Positions 53,892 through 64,000 of a DNA stretch of 64,000 nucleotides are shown here, in pieces. The translations under genes and the position numbers were made by a program. The notes beneath the pieces are model-generated. The model ran no database searches. It was not told the DNA's origin and was given only the letters and a program-made list of their open reading frames with translations. This DNA comes from Globisporangium splendens (lineage: Eukaryota > Oomycota > Peronosporomycetes > Pythiales > Pythiaceae), in NCBI GenBank assembly GCA_006386115.1, contig VFIW01000045.1, positions 186,001 through 250,000 of the forward strand, written 5' to 3'. Position 1 is the stretch's first letter. Each line of letters begins with the position of its first letter.

Positions 53892-56800
53892 TTAGAAGAA
53901 ATGCGACTGCGCCACTGGCGTGCCGTCGCTGTCGCTCACGATGACGTCTGAGGACTCCTCTAGGGGCGTCGAGGGCTCCGAAGGGTGCTCCAGCGGCGTC
54001 GACGGAGAGAGCTGGGGTTGAGCGCTGGTCTGGGACATCGTGGGCGGGCTCCCTGGACTCCCTGGGCTGTTTGGACTACGTGGGGAGAGCGACAACTTGA
54101 GCGCGGACGCCGGTGGCGTTGCCGTCGCAGCGTCGCTGGTTTTGCTGGGGGACGAGGACTTCGTGGACGCGAGCGACGTCTGCTTGGCGAGCGACACGGG
54201 CGAGAGCGGCACGTCGTCGCCATCGCCGCCAAGGTCGTCTTGCGAGTCTTGCTCCACGTACTCCTCGTCTTCCGCGATCGTATCGGGCTGGAAGTCGCCC
54301 GATTCCTCGTCAAAGTTCATGTTGGCCATGTTCGGATTCCAGCCATCGAGTCCCTGGTACGAGAAGCGATCAAAGTGCTTCTGCTCCGACGGCGACGACG
54401 GCAGCGACACAGGAGAATCCGGCATCAGCTCTTCGCGAGCTTCGCGCATCTTGGCGATCGCACGCGTCAAGTGGCTTTCGTCCGTGACATCCTCCATACG
54501 GTGCGGTGGACGCGGCACTTCGACCGTCTTCTTCAAGAGTCCGTCCCAGTCCATGTCCGAGAAGAACGGGTGGCACTTGATCTCCTCCACACCTTCAGGA
54601 CCACAACCCAGTCGATGCGCTGGGTCCTTTGTCAGCAACTGCATGATCAGATCCCGCGATTCCGGCGTGAACCGGTCACTAAACACAGGCTCCTCCTTCA
54701 GAATCTTTTCAAACAGAATTGTCGCGACATTGTGGCGGAACGGCGAGTCACCTTGGATCATCTCGTACGCGAGAATGCCAAACGCCCACCAGTCCACGGC
54801 TTTGCCGTACCCTTCCTTTGTGATCAGCTCCGGCGCCAAGTACTCGCACGTACCGACAAACGAACTCGTGCGTTCATTGTCGTCCATTTCTTCCTTCGAG
54901 AGACCGAAATCCGTGCACGCAACGTTGCCGTCGGCCGTAATCACGATGTTCTCGAGCTTCAGGTCGCGGTACAAAATGTTGGACGCGTGCAAGTGCGCAA
55001 TCGCCAAGAGGATCTGCGCCAAGTAGAATCGCGCGCGCTTGATGCTGAAACGACCGCGGCGACGCAGCACTTGACGCAACGAGCCGCCGCTGTAGTAGTC
55101 CATGACCATGTACAGCTTGTCCTGGTTCTGGAACGCATACTTGAGCTGCACAATGTACGGGTGGTTGGCTTCCTGGAGGATGCGGCGCTCGGCCATGGTC
55201 TGCGTCACGAGGTCCTTGTTCATGACCCAGTCCTTCTTCAGCACCTTCATCGCGTACAGATCGCCAGCATCGGCGCCATCTTTCTTCTGCACGAGCAGCA
55301 CTTTGCCGCATGCGCCACGGCCAATGACGGTCACCAACTCGAAATCGTTCACCGACATCTTGCCGGGCTTGGCCGAGCCACTAAACACGCTTTCCTTCTC
55401 GCCCGTGCGCACCGCACGCGGACGCGACCAGTGGATCAGCGACGGTAGTGCGCGGCAAGTGAGACAAAGGCGCACTTGGCCCTCGTGGCGCGTGTTCTCG
55501 ACCGACGAGCACTTTTCACAGCACGGGTTCTGACACGTCCGGCAGTGACGACGCCAACGGCGCATGTTGAACGCGTTCTTACACACATAGCAGCTCTTCT
55601 CCACGCCATTGTTCACATTCTTGACGCGGAAGCCCGACCATCGCGCCTTGAAGCTCGCGTACACCGAGTCGACGACAGCTTGTAGCACATCGACGTCGGA
55701 TTCGTCCGTGCCTGCAGACAGCACGACACAGCCGAGATCGTGTTCGCGCGACTTGATGCGCGCGAGTGCGACGTCAACCGAGGAGATGTACGCGATGCAC
55801 CATTGCGCCGTGAGTTTGCGCAGCACGTACGAATCGTCCGACGAGAGCCGATGCGTGGACTGGATGAACGCGACGCCACTGATATGGCGCTGCATTTCCT
55901 TCACGTGCGAGCGCAGCGTCTCGACAAACAGACTCCCACCATCTCGATACGCGACAACGAACACGTGCGTCGCTCGTGACGTGAGCACGTGGTTGCGCCA
56001 CCCTGTGATAAACCGGTTCACGGCGCTTTTCATCTGCAAAGGACGGCAAGCAACACACCATTAGGGACGGAACCTAGGAAATAGCCGCTAACAGAATAGA
56101 CGTACATCGATCTCGCCCGAGTGCACAGAGTCTTTGAACACGTCGTCGTAGAGCACGATGCCGAGTTTGTCTTCCTTGGCTTTGACGATATACGGCAGCA
56201 TAGAGCCGAGACTGCCTTTGATGATGCCGCCACCCTCGTGGCCTGAGCGCACGCAGAGCTTCGAGCTCCAGATGCCCGCAGGCGAGCCGTCGCTGTCGCC
56301 AATGAACACGACCAGCCGGTCCGAGAACATCGCCGTGCGGGATAAAAACACGCTCGATTGGATCGACGGATCGTCCTGTATTAGCATACACATGACAGCA
56401 CAATCATGGAGTCAGAGGAGGGGTGTACCCAACACAGTGAAAGAGCATTACAGGTGCGCACATGAGACGTCGTGACTTCGTGGAACGTCTCCATCATCTC
56501 CTTCATCTTGCCCTGCACGTTCTTGGTCGCAGCCTCCAACAATCCTCCCGGCGGCGGGAGCGGTGGTTCGGGGGGTTCCACGTACGATGACGTGCGCTTG
56601 TTCTGGATCGACGCGGGCGATCCCGACGCCGACGTCGCGGTGTCGTCGTTATCATTGTCGTCGCGCGGACCCGCCGAGTCTTCGCGGTCGCGGTACTGCT
56701 GGTGGAGCTCGGCGTCGTCGTGGAAGTCGACGTCGTTCGGGTCGCCGCTCTCGTGGTGGCTCGGCGTGGTGTCGCCGACGGAGCTGCCGTCCCCCGTGAC

Positions 56801-56941
56801 CTCGTCGTCGGCGCCCGAGCCCGACGCGCCGCGGTTGAAGATGCTGAAGTTGGTCTTCGTGAAGCTCAGCCCGACGCTCTTCCGGCGCACGGCGTCGCGG
56901 ATCGCCGAGATCGGCACCGGCGACTTTTTCATCGGCGGCAT
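53892..56941 (-). CDS. AGC-family protein kinase with FYVE-like zinc finger
   Basis: Three exons: 56941-56462, 56375-56106, 56033-53892 (introns 86 and 72 nt, phase 0); about 963 residues. A low-complexity N-terminus and an uncharacterised alpha/beta region (about 160-390) precede a cysteine-rich finger (about 396-445: CYVC, RRWRRHCRTC, CCEKC, LCLTC). The finger resembles FYVE but has WRRHCRTC in place of R+HHCR. The kinase domain (about 480-740) is complete: GRGACGKV, YAMKVLKK, YRDLKLEN, DFGLSKE, GTCEYLAPELI. A C-terminal hydrophobic motif FDRFSY marks an AGC kinase of the S6K/SGK/AKT type. The tail is serine/proline-rich. Likely phosphoinositide-linked signalling, inferred. Confidence 0.9.
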
Positions 56942-57699
56942 CTGCTGGATGTGCTACTAGAGGACGCTCGCCCCTCCCTCTCGGCGTCGCTGTCGTCGTC
57001 CAAATGGCGGTCTGCGCCACCCACCAGCGCTTCTTCTCGCGTTCTTTCCCAATTGCTCGCCCCCTCTTTTCCTCAGGTGGCTCCACTCGCTTTCCCCTCC
57101 CTCCCCCTGAGTTGCGAGCTGAGGCGAACCCTGCGAAACAGCAGCAGCACTGATTTGGATGCAGAAAAGAAGGTAATTGGATATCACGGATACTTAATGT
57201 TATTAGAAGTAGCAAGGTGGTTCCATACCTCTTAAATCGATCATACGATTATGATCATATTTAAAAGTGGAATTATGATATACAATGTGGATGTAGGAGG
57301 GAAGACTGTATCTGGACACTTGCTGTGCGTACAAAACGACGAGGGGGATGGGGGAACGAGCTGGCGCAGCTGCTTCTCACCACTTGGAGAATGTATGTGA
57401 CGCGTGGTAGGCAACAACAACAGCAACAACATAGAGAATGTACGTACATTTGTTATGTGTGCGATCGTACATTTTTTGGTGTGGGCTTGTCTTATGTCTC
57501 AGGTGGGTTCAACGCACGCACCGACACGAAAGCGACGGGTTTAGACCCGTTGGTTGAAAACCTGCGCGGGTCCAAACCCACCAGAAAGCCAGCACAAAAC
57601 AAAAAGTGAACCCATTTGAGAACAGCTACAGTTCCGTACAGTACAGTATCAAAAGGTATCTATTATGGAATGGATGGTGTCCATCTCGAGTGGACGGGC
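56942..57699. other. Interval between kinase and membrane-protein genes
   Basis: About 760 bases holding the kinase promoter on the left and the 3' flank of the next gene on the right. No gene seen. Confidence 0.35.
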
Positions 57700-59888
57700 T
57701 TAGGACAGCGTCGTGATGCCGAGGCTGAAGAGATCTGTCCAGGTCAGTGTCTGCGGATACACGAGTCGCGCCGTCTGCTTCACCGTCGTGCCCTCGAGCT
57801 CGTGCACGTAGATGCTCTGGTACCGGACGCGCAGCACCTTCATGATCACAATCGCCCAAAAGTCCTCGGTCTGCATGAGGAACTTGCCGCTCGCGATCAC
57901 AAAGCCGTTGCCGTAGATCCCGTCGGCTGACGCGTGCTTGACGCCCTTGATGAACTTGCAGTTCTCGTAGTCGCTTAAAAACCCAAAGCGTCTTTGCAAC
58001 TCAGCGCCCGTCGCGAGCTCGAAGATCGTGAGCTTCCGCTCCAATGCGAGCAACGCTCCCTCGTTGCCTGAGACGGCCGACGTCCCTGTCCCCAGGCGTG
58101 AATGCTGAACGTGGATGAGATCTGGGTAGAAGTGTCGGTAGATCTTCCTCGCGATGATCCAGGCAATCACGACCAGCAAGCCCGCGAACACAGGGAAGAG
58201 CATCGTGACAACAAACGACAGCGAGCGGCTGCCTAGCCGCCTCGCGGTCCAGAAATACATGGGTGAAACGAGTTGCTGGTACTTGTTACCCGTTGCAAGC
58301 CCCGACGTGTACTGGTCGTTCGCGTGAGACTGCACCTTTGTTATGAGGGGCGGAAACAACTTCAAGATGCCGTGGCGATTCGCGAATCCAAACTCAAACG
58401 TGACTAAGCCCAGCACCGGATCGATGCGCTCTCGAAGCAGGATCCCGAGAGCGCCACAGAGTGACACGTAGATCGAGCGCAAGTCTGCTTCGAGCACGTG
58501 GGGGAGTATCGGAATCTCTTCGAGGCCAATTAAAGTGTGGGTGTCACTCAGGCAAAACTCGTGCACAGTCCAGAATTCATCCATGTACCACGAGGCGAGA
58601 ATGAGCACGCCGCGGAGGTGCAACGTGCCGTACACAGCCACAAACGCGTCGCCGATCCACAACTTGCGTTGCGCCAACCTGCGCGCCGAGATGAGCAGGA
58701 GAATAACGAGGTTCGAGAGCAACACGATCACGAGCAAGAGCTGCAGCAGATGCACCCACGCCCACGAGTTGCGCAACCCCGTTTTGATGCTTGCCTGGGA
58801 CGTTGTGATCGCATCAATCGGATCGCTGGGGAGGTTCCATATATGCGCGTTGACGTTGGACTGCTCCGTTATGGCCTTGATGTAAAAGCCTGAGCGCGAC
58901 GCGGTCTCGACAACCTTGTAGACCTCCTTGCGGTCCGTCGCTGGGATCACACGAAGCCGCCAGGACCCGTACTCGGTCGTACTCAAGTACGATGCGGCGC
59001 GGAAGTTGAACTGTTCAAACGGGTATCCAAGGGAAATGGCGAAGTGATGGTCCACGGGGGCGTTGTCGCTGGCGCGAAGGTTGCTGATAAACGTCAGCGT
59101 CGCCACCGCCGCAGGGCCATCGCCCGTTTGGCTCAGGATCTTGTAGTCCTGATTCGACAGCATCACGCTCAGCATCGAGACATGATCGCCGTCTCGATTG
59201 CGCACGACAAAGAAAAAGCTGCTGGCAGCCCCGTAAGCAAACTCCATGAATGGGTTCGCGCAATCCATGACCGGTAGTACGAGTTCAATCTCGTCCGAAT
59301 GGAGGAATGTGAGTTCATAGCTCACTTGCGAAACCAGCGCAGTGTACAAAGAGCGCAAGAACGCATCGTTATAGATCCGTGCTGTGAGCGGCGAGAGCGC
59401 AGGGCACGGTGTGAACGCATACCCCGTCGCTGTGAGAAACAGCGTGCCGTTCCGCGGCGTCGTATCGCCTGGAGCATCGTCTGGACGAGCGGACTCTCGC
59501 GCAGTGTCGTCGTGCCGATCGCTTCGGCCAGGTTCGGTAGCGTGAACGGAGGGCTTGCTGCTGGCGACACCGCCTTACCCACTGGCAGATCAAACGTCTC
59601 GGAAGTCGCTTGGATGCACTTCGCGATATACAAAATGGCGCAGACAAGGATCAGCACGCGGTGAATGTGGTGCCATACGCGCCGCTGCGTCAGCTTGCCC
59701 CCGTTCTCCGTATCGGTCGTGTGCTTGATGTGGGATTTCACGGAAGCCGCACCATTGTGGTGGTTGTGCTGGTTGTGGCCATGCGACGGACGCGGAAGAG
59801 CCTCAGTGTCAGGGCCGTCAGCCGCGATCGGGAAGTCCTTGAGTGTCGTGAGCTGCTGCTCGTCCAGCATACCGTGCTGCTCACTCAT
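57700..59888 (-). CDS. Multipass membrane protein of an oomycete paralogue family, one frameshift
   Basis: From ATG 59888 (MSEQHGMLDEQQ) a histidine-rich N-terminus leads to a first membrane helix (VLILVCAILYIAKCI), then a large presumably extracytoplasmic region. Two further helices are clear (LLQLLLVIVLLSNLVILLLI and VVTMLFPVFAGLLVVIAWII), and the protein ends LVYPQTLTWTDLFSLGITTLS at 57700. The frame shifts at about 59470: LVQTMLQAI in one frame continues as TTPRNGTLFLTATGYAF in another, best explained by one missing base; no intron fits. The function is unknown. A decayed relative of its C-terminal part lies 2 kb to the right. Confidence 0.65.
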
Positions 59889-60289
59889 GAACGTCCGAGT
59901 GTACCAAGTCAACTCGAAGCCCACGAGCTGTCTGCTTCTTTGCTTGACTATTGAGCTGTGTGTCTTTACACGCAGGCAACAATGCAAGCTCAGCATGCGT
60001 CCCAATAATACGTGCAGCGAGTCTCTCGGTCCGTTTCCTCGCGCAAATTTAGTCACGCGGCAAATTAAGAGTTGTCACTTGGGGACCACATTGCGTAGTC
60101 TGGGGTTCCTAATTTCCAAAGTATCATTGTCAAACAGCACCTTCATCCTGTGAAACTAGCTATTTATCCGGCACCTGATTCGGAGTCTCCGTTTCTGAGT
60201 CCGTCTGCAGAACTGACTACGCGGCGTCTCAAGAGAAAAATCATCAGCGCATTTTCCGAGCAGCTCGTCAGGAGGGGTGAGCGGCGGCC
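59889..60289. other. Divergent promoter region
   Basis: 400 bases between the minus-strand membrane-protein gene and the plus-strand ubiquitin-conjugating enzyme gene. Nothing distinctive beyond this arrangement. Confidence 0.35.
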
Positions 60290-61631
60290 ATGGCAGCGAG
60301 CGTGCGCAACACGGCGATCAAGCGCATCCAAGGGGTGCGTCCATGGAGCAAGCTCTCGTTGGTCTTGTAGCTTGTACACGTGTGGAAAGAATGGCTGAGA
60401 GAACGCGAGAGAAAATGGACTGATGTTTGTGATGGCGAATGACTCGTAGGATGTGCGCGAGATGATGACGAACCCGAGCGACCAGTACGTCGCCGCGCCG
60501 CTGGAGGTACGTCGTGTAAGCGTGCAACTGTGCTCGCAGTCGACTACCTGCTGTTTGATGGGCATACACTGATGGCATTATTGGGTTTGTACCTGTGCGT
60601 TTGTGTAAACGTGCTTTGGACATGCAGTCCAACATGTTTGATTGGCACTTTACGCTGCGCGGGCCGCGCGACACGGAGTTTGAGGGCGGGATCTACCACG
60701 GGCGCATCTTGCTGCCATCGGACTACCCGTTCAAGCCGCCGAACATCATGCTGCTCACGCCCAACGGCCGCTTTGAGGTGCGCAAGAAGATCTGTCTGAG
60801 CATCTCGGCGCATCATCCCGAAGAGTGGCAGCCAGCATGGGGAGGTACGTTGTGTGTTGCGTCATCTCGTGTGTGCGTTCATGGACGATGGCATTGTGGC
60901 AATAACTTTTGTATATTTGCATCTTTGTCTGCAGTTCGCTTGATCCTCGAAGCGCTGATTAGTTTCATGCCGACAAAGGGCGAAGGCGCGATCGGTGCCT
61001 TGGATTTCCCACCGGAAGAGCGCAAGCGACTTGCGCAGCAGGTGCGTTTCCTATCATTATTCTATGCCGTGTTTCCAAGCTGATTGCTTTGCAGACCGTA
61101 AATGAACGCGTGATTGTGTATGTTGCTTAATAGTCGGTAACGTACAAGTGCGACACGTGCGGTTGCATTGCGGATCTGCTGCCGGAGCTTCAGCAGCACG
61201 ACGACGCGAGCGAGGAGCAGGAGAAGAAGCCTTCCAAGTATGCCGCACAGATCGCGCAGCTCCACCTCCACAGCCTGGAGGCTGACACTGCTAACTCTGC
61301 TGCTAAGGAGACGGAGAAAGAACCGCCGGCCGAGAAGCGTGAGGATGTAGACCTTCCTCCTGCAGCTACAGCTACAACAACGAGCCCGAGGGAATCGACA
61401 GCAGTGACTGCTCCTGCAGAAGCATCACCACCTTCTCCAGTGGCTGCTGAGGCACCCGTCCCAGTAGTGGACGTGACAACGGCGACTAATGTGGCGTCAC
61501 ATGCTGCGACGAGCAGCCGTGAGCCAAGCAGCGTGGACACATTGTTGCATTATTTCGCTATCGCGTGTCTCGTTGCGCTCTTTGCACTCCTGTACAAGAA
61601 GCTGCTCAAGATGCAGGGTGTTTTGCCATAA
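60290..61631 (+). CDS. UBE2J/Ubc6-type ubiquitin-conjugating enzyme
   Basis: Five exons: 60290-60334, 60450-60506, 60628-60844, 60935-61041, 61134-61631; introns of 115, 121, 90 and 92 nt, all in frame; 307 residues. The E2 fold has TPNGRF in place of the usual HPN, and the catalytic Cys90 in KKICLSISAHHPEEW, both hallmarks of the UBE2J/Ubc6 branch. A long acidic/proline-rich tail ends in a single membrane helix (LLHYFAIACLVALFALLY) plus KKLLKMQ, giving a tail-anchored protein with the E2 domain in the cytosol. This class serves ER-associated degradation. An earlier acceptor at 61094 would hit a stop, so 61134 is preferred. Confidence 0.93.
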
Positions 61632-61789
61632 CCAGCAAAAGAATCAAAACATCGTTTCCTGCTTTTGTGACATGGGCTCATGCTGAATTCATTTGCATGT
61701 TTTTGCATAGTTTTGGGGGCTCGACATTGCAGCACTGAAGGAATCATTGCCTGCCACAAAGCCCAAAGTCATCTACGTAGGGGAGATAC

Positions 61790-62420
61790 CTGCAGAAAGT
61801 TGAAATGAACAATGATCGTAATGGTGATGTGCACGAGGTCCGACCACGAGAGCGTGTCGGGATACACCAGGCGCACTTTCTGCTGCACCGTGTCGCCTCT
61901 CAGTTCATGTTCGTGATCCGCGCTTGCAGCGCCTTCATGAGCACGATCCACTAGATGTCGCGCGCTTGTACGAGAAACTTGCCATTTGCGATCACAAAGC
62001 CGTTGCTGTAGATCCCGTCGGCCCAATTATGCAGAGCACGATCAAGAACAGAGTCCACACAAACGACCCCAGGACTGTCGCGACAACTTTGCCAGAGCTT
62101 GTGATCGCGTACGAATCACCCAGCCAAAGTGTTCCAGCACGCAAATTGTGGTCCGACACGACCACCAGCACAAGCAGATTGATGAGTAAATCAAAAGACC
62201 CGGACAGCGGGCTCGCGATTACCTTGCACACCAGCGCACGGACGTGGTTTTACGTCCGAACCGAGACAGAGCAAGCCAATATCAACAGCCAGTCTGGGTT
62301 CTCGTCCTGGACCCAATCCATGCGATCACGCAACAAAAGTATGAGAGTGTCGCGCTCCAACGTGATTCCTAGCCTGGGTCCATATCGTCGAGTTTTTCAT
62401 CGGCTTTGGTGCACTTGTAT
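61790..62420 (-). pseudogene. Decayed paralogue of the multipass membrane protein
   Basis: Minus-strand relic resembling the second half of the gene at 57700. Visible words include LINLLVLVVVSDHNLRAGTLWLGDSY (compare LLSNLVILLL...KLWIGDAF), an IYSNGFVIANGKFLVQA equivalent followed by a TAG, and VQQKVRLVYPDTLSWSDLVHITITII at the end (compare TARLVYPQTLTWTDL). Frames shift several times and the middle is deleted. It is diverged from the intact gene, so the duplication is not recent. Confidence 0.7.
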
Positions 62421-62691
62421 CAGAATTTGTGTGAGCAAGTGTCAGATCTAATCCGAGTTACTTGAAGGAAGGAAATATTTCTGGCGGTGTCGTCATCTCC
62501 AGAGACAGAACATCCACAGAGCCCGTTGTGCTGCACGTTGTGTTGTGATAATGTCGCAGTAGCACATAGCATAGGAGAAACCAACCATTGGACCGCGGCG
62601 CCAATTTTGTTCGTTGAGACATTGTTTTTGCTTTGCAAGTCGAGTTGACTGGCTGCTTTCTAGTTGGTGCTGTGGCGACGCTTTTTTATTG
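62421..62691. other. Interval after gatB
   Basis: About 270 bases, 3' flank of gatB. Nothing distinctive. Confidence 0.3.
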
Positions 62692-64000
62692 CTATTGTTG
62701 CTTGTGTGCGTCAAGCAACTCTTGCATGATCGTGTTTGCACGTTCAGGGTTTACACGACCGCCGCAATTTTTCATGACCTGGCCGATAAAGAACCCAAAC
62801 AGCTGCGTCTTGCCATTCAGGAAGGCATCGAGGTTCTTCTTGGTTTTCTGCAGTCAAGAAATGAGAAAAAAAGAAGTAAAAGTCGCGTAAGCACTCTCAG
62901 TCAGCAGCAGCAGCAAAAACCACAAGGAGTAGTATCTGTTTCTAACGTACCGGGTCTTCGAGTACCGATTGGCAAAGCGCACGAATGGCCTCGTCATCTT
63001 GAATCTGCTTCCAGTCTCTCTCCTCCACGATCTGCAACGGAGTCTTTTTCGTCACCTTTCCATCAGCATCTGCCTGGTTTTCATAAAACAGCACTTCCAA
63101 AAGATCCTTGGCGATTTTCCCTGAAATCGTGCCGTCCACAATGAGATCAATCAGTTCACCGAGTTCTTGTGCGCTCACAGGACTGCTGGCGATGTCTCCA
63201 TTCGTCGCCTTCAAGAGACCAAACAGGTCGTTGAGCACCCAGTTGATCACGAGCTTGGACGGACGAGATTTCTTTACCGCAATCTCTTCAAAGAACGCAG
63301 CAGCGCCAGCCTCGTTCACGAGCACCGAACTCTCATACGGAGTCAGCGCGTAGGTAGCGATCAATCGTTCTTTCAGCGCGGCAGGCAGCTCTGGAAGATT
63401 CGATGCGATGTTTTGGATCACTTCGTGCTTGACAACCAGCGGTGGAAGGTCTGGCTCGGGGAAAAAGCGATAGTCTTTGGCACCTTCCTTTGATCGCATA
63501 CGTTTCTACACGCGGCAGCAAATGCTACATAGGTTAGAAAGTTATAGAGAACCTTGTAGCTTGACAGGTTGTATTTTGTGGACGGGACAGCCGTACCGTT
63601 TCTCCAGTGACAGCGTCAAACGATCGGGTCTCACGGTGAATCTGCGCACCTGGAGAGTCTTCGAGCAGCTCAATTTGGCGCTTGGCTTCAAACTCGGCCG
63701 CACGCATCATGTTGCGGATACTGTTCATGTTTTTCACCTCGACGCGCTCGCCGAACGCTTCGTCGTCCTGACGGCGTACGCTCACGTTCAGATCGCAGCG
63801 CATCGAACCTTCTTCCATGTTGCCATCGCAGACCCCGAGGTGGCGCAGCAGGTGCTGCAGTTGTTTCATGACTTGCCCGGCTTCCACTGGGGAACGCAAA
63901 TCCGGCTCCATCACGATCTCCATGAGCGCCGTGCCAGCACGGTTCAAATCCACGACCGTGCTGTCTTCTTCGAGATCGTGAATGCTTTTTCCTGTTGACG
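62692..64000 (-). CDS. gatB: Glutamyl-tRNA(Gln) amidotransferase subunit B, 3' part (runs off the right end)
   Basis: Three exons are visible: from beyond 64000 to 63597, 63505-62951, and 62847-62692, with introns 63596-63506 and 62950-62848. The translation holds the GatB core signature VDLNRAGTALMEIVMEPDLRSPVEA, then GSMRCDLNVSVR, RVEVKNMNS, TRSFDAVTGET, RSKEGAKDYRFFPEPDLPPL, the GatB/YqeY tail, and a last exon ending DAHKQQ. GatB works with GatA and GatC to convert Glu-tRNA(Gln) to Gln-tRNA(Gln), in eukaryotes inside mitochondria or plastids. The N-terminal part and any targeting peptide lie outside the window. A decayed copy of its 3' end is at 38.05-38.6 kb. Confidence 0.93.

Noticed and set aside
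53985..55448. 487-codon plus-strand frame opposite the kinase gene
   Set aside because: Antisense to a kinase with every catalytic motif; histidine/arginine/leucine-rich with no recognisable fold.

Overview
The window looks like nuclear DNA of an oomycete, probably a Pythium/Phytophthora-type plant-associated species. The reasons are GC-rich genes with short GT-AG introns (about 65-120 nt), an NLP (necrosis and ethylene inducing-like) secreted protein, START-FYVE and zinc finger-AGC kinase combinations, and copies of the oomycete initiator motif (GCTCATTYYNCAWTTT) at 23193, 26997 and 40157. Species cannot be fixed from the sequence alone.

Layout. 0.4-23 kb is mostly conserved housekeeping and signalling DNA: a BAR-PH-ArfGAP-ankyrin protein, a broken two-domain voltage-gated channel with EF-hands, a START-FYVE protein, a long START-PDZ-like-START membrane protein, two membrane-anchored thioredoxin-like paralogues, a PX protein and a PPR protein. 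A 2.7 kb gene-free stretch with degenerate repeats lies at 8.65-11.3 kb.

23-42 kb is an accessory island. It holds seven apparently intact alpha/beta-hydrolase genes of one family (two are near-identical inverted copies without introns) and two decayed copies. It also holds a small six-cysteine secreted protein, a fold-back hairpin, a decayed copy of the 3' end of gatB whose intact parent lies 25 kb away, the NLP gene, and a remnant with the C-terminal signature of a TnpB/Fanzor nuclease.

42-64 kb returns to conserved genes: a MEF2-type MADS-box factor, a tandem-PC4 coactivator, a bHLH factor, a double cyclic-nucleotide-binding protein, mitochondrial NADP isocitrate dehydrogenase, an AGC kinase with an N-terminal zinc finger, a multipass membrane protein with one frameshift, a decayed paralogue of it, a UBE2J-type ubiquitin-conjugating enzyme, and the 3' part of gatB running off the right end.

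Three transcription regulators (MADS, PC4, bHLH) sit side by side. Most other neighbours have no evident functional link, as expected for a eukaryotic chromosome. Exon boundaries below were inferred by eye from reading frames and splice dinucleotides and have not been tested against transcripts.
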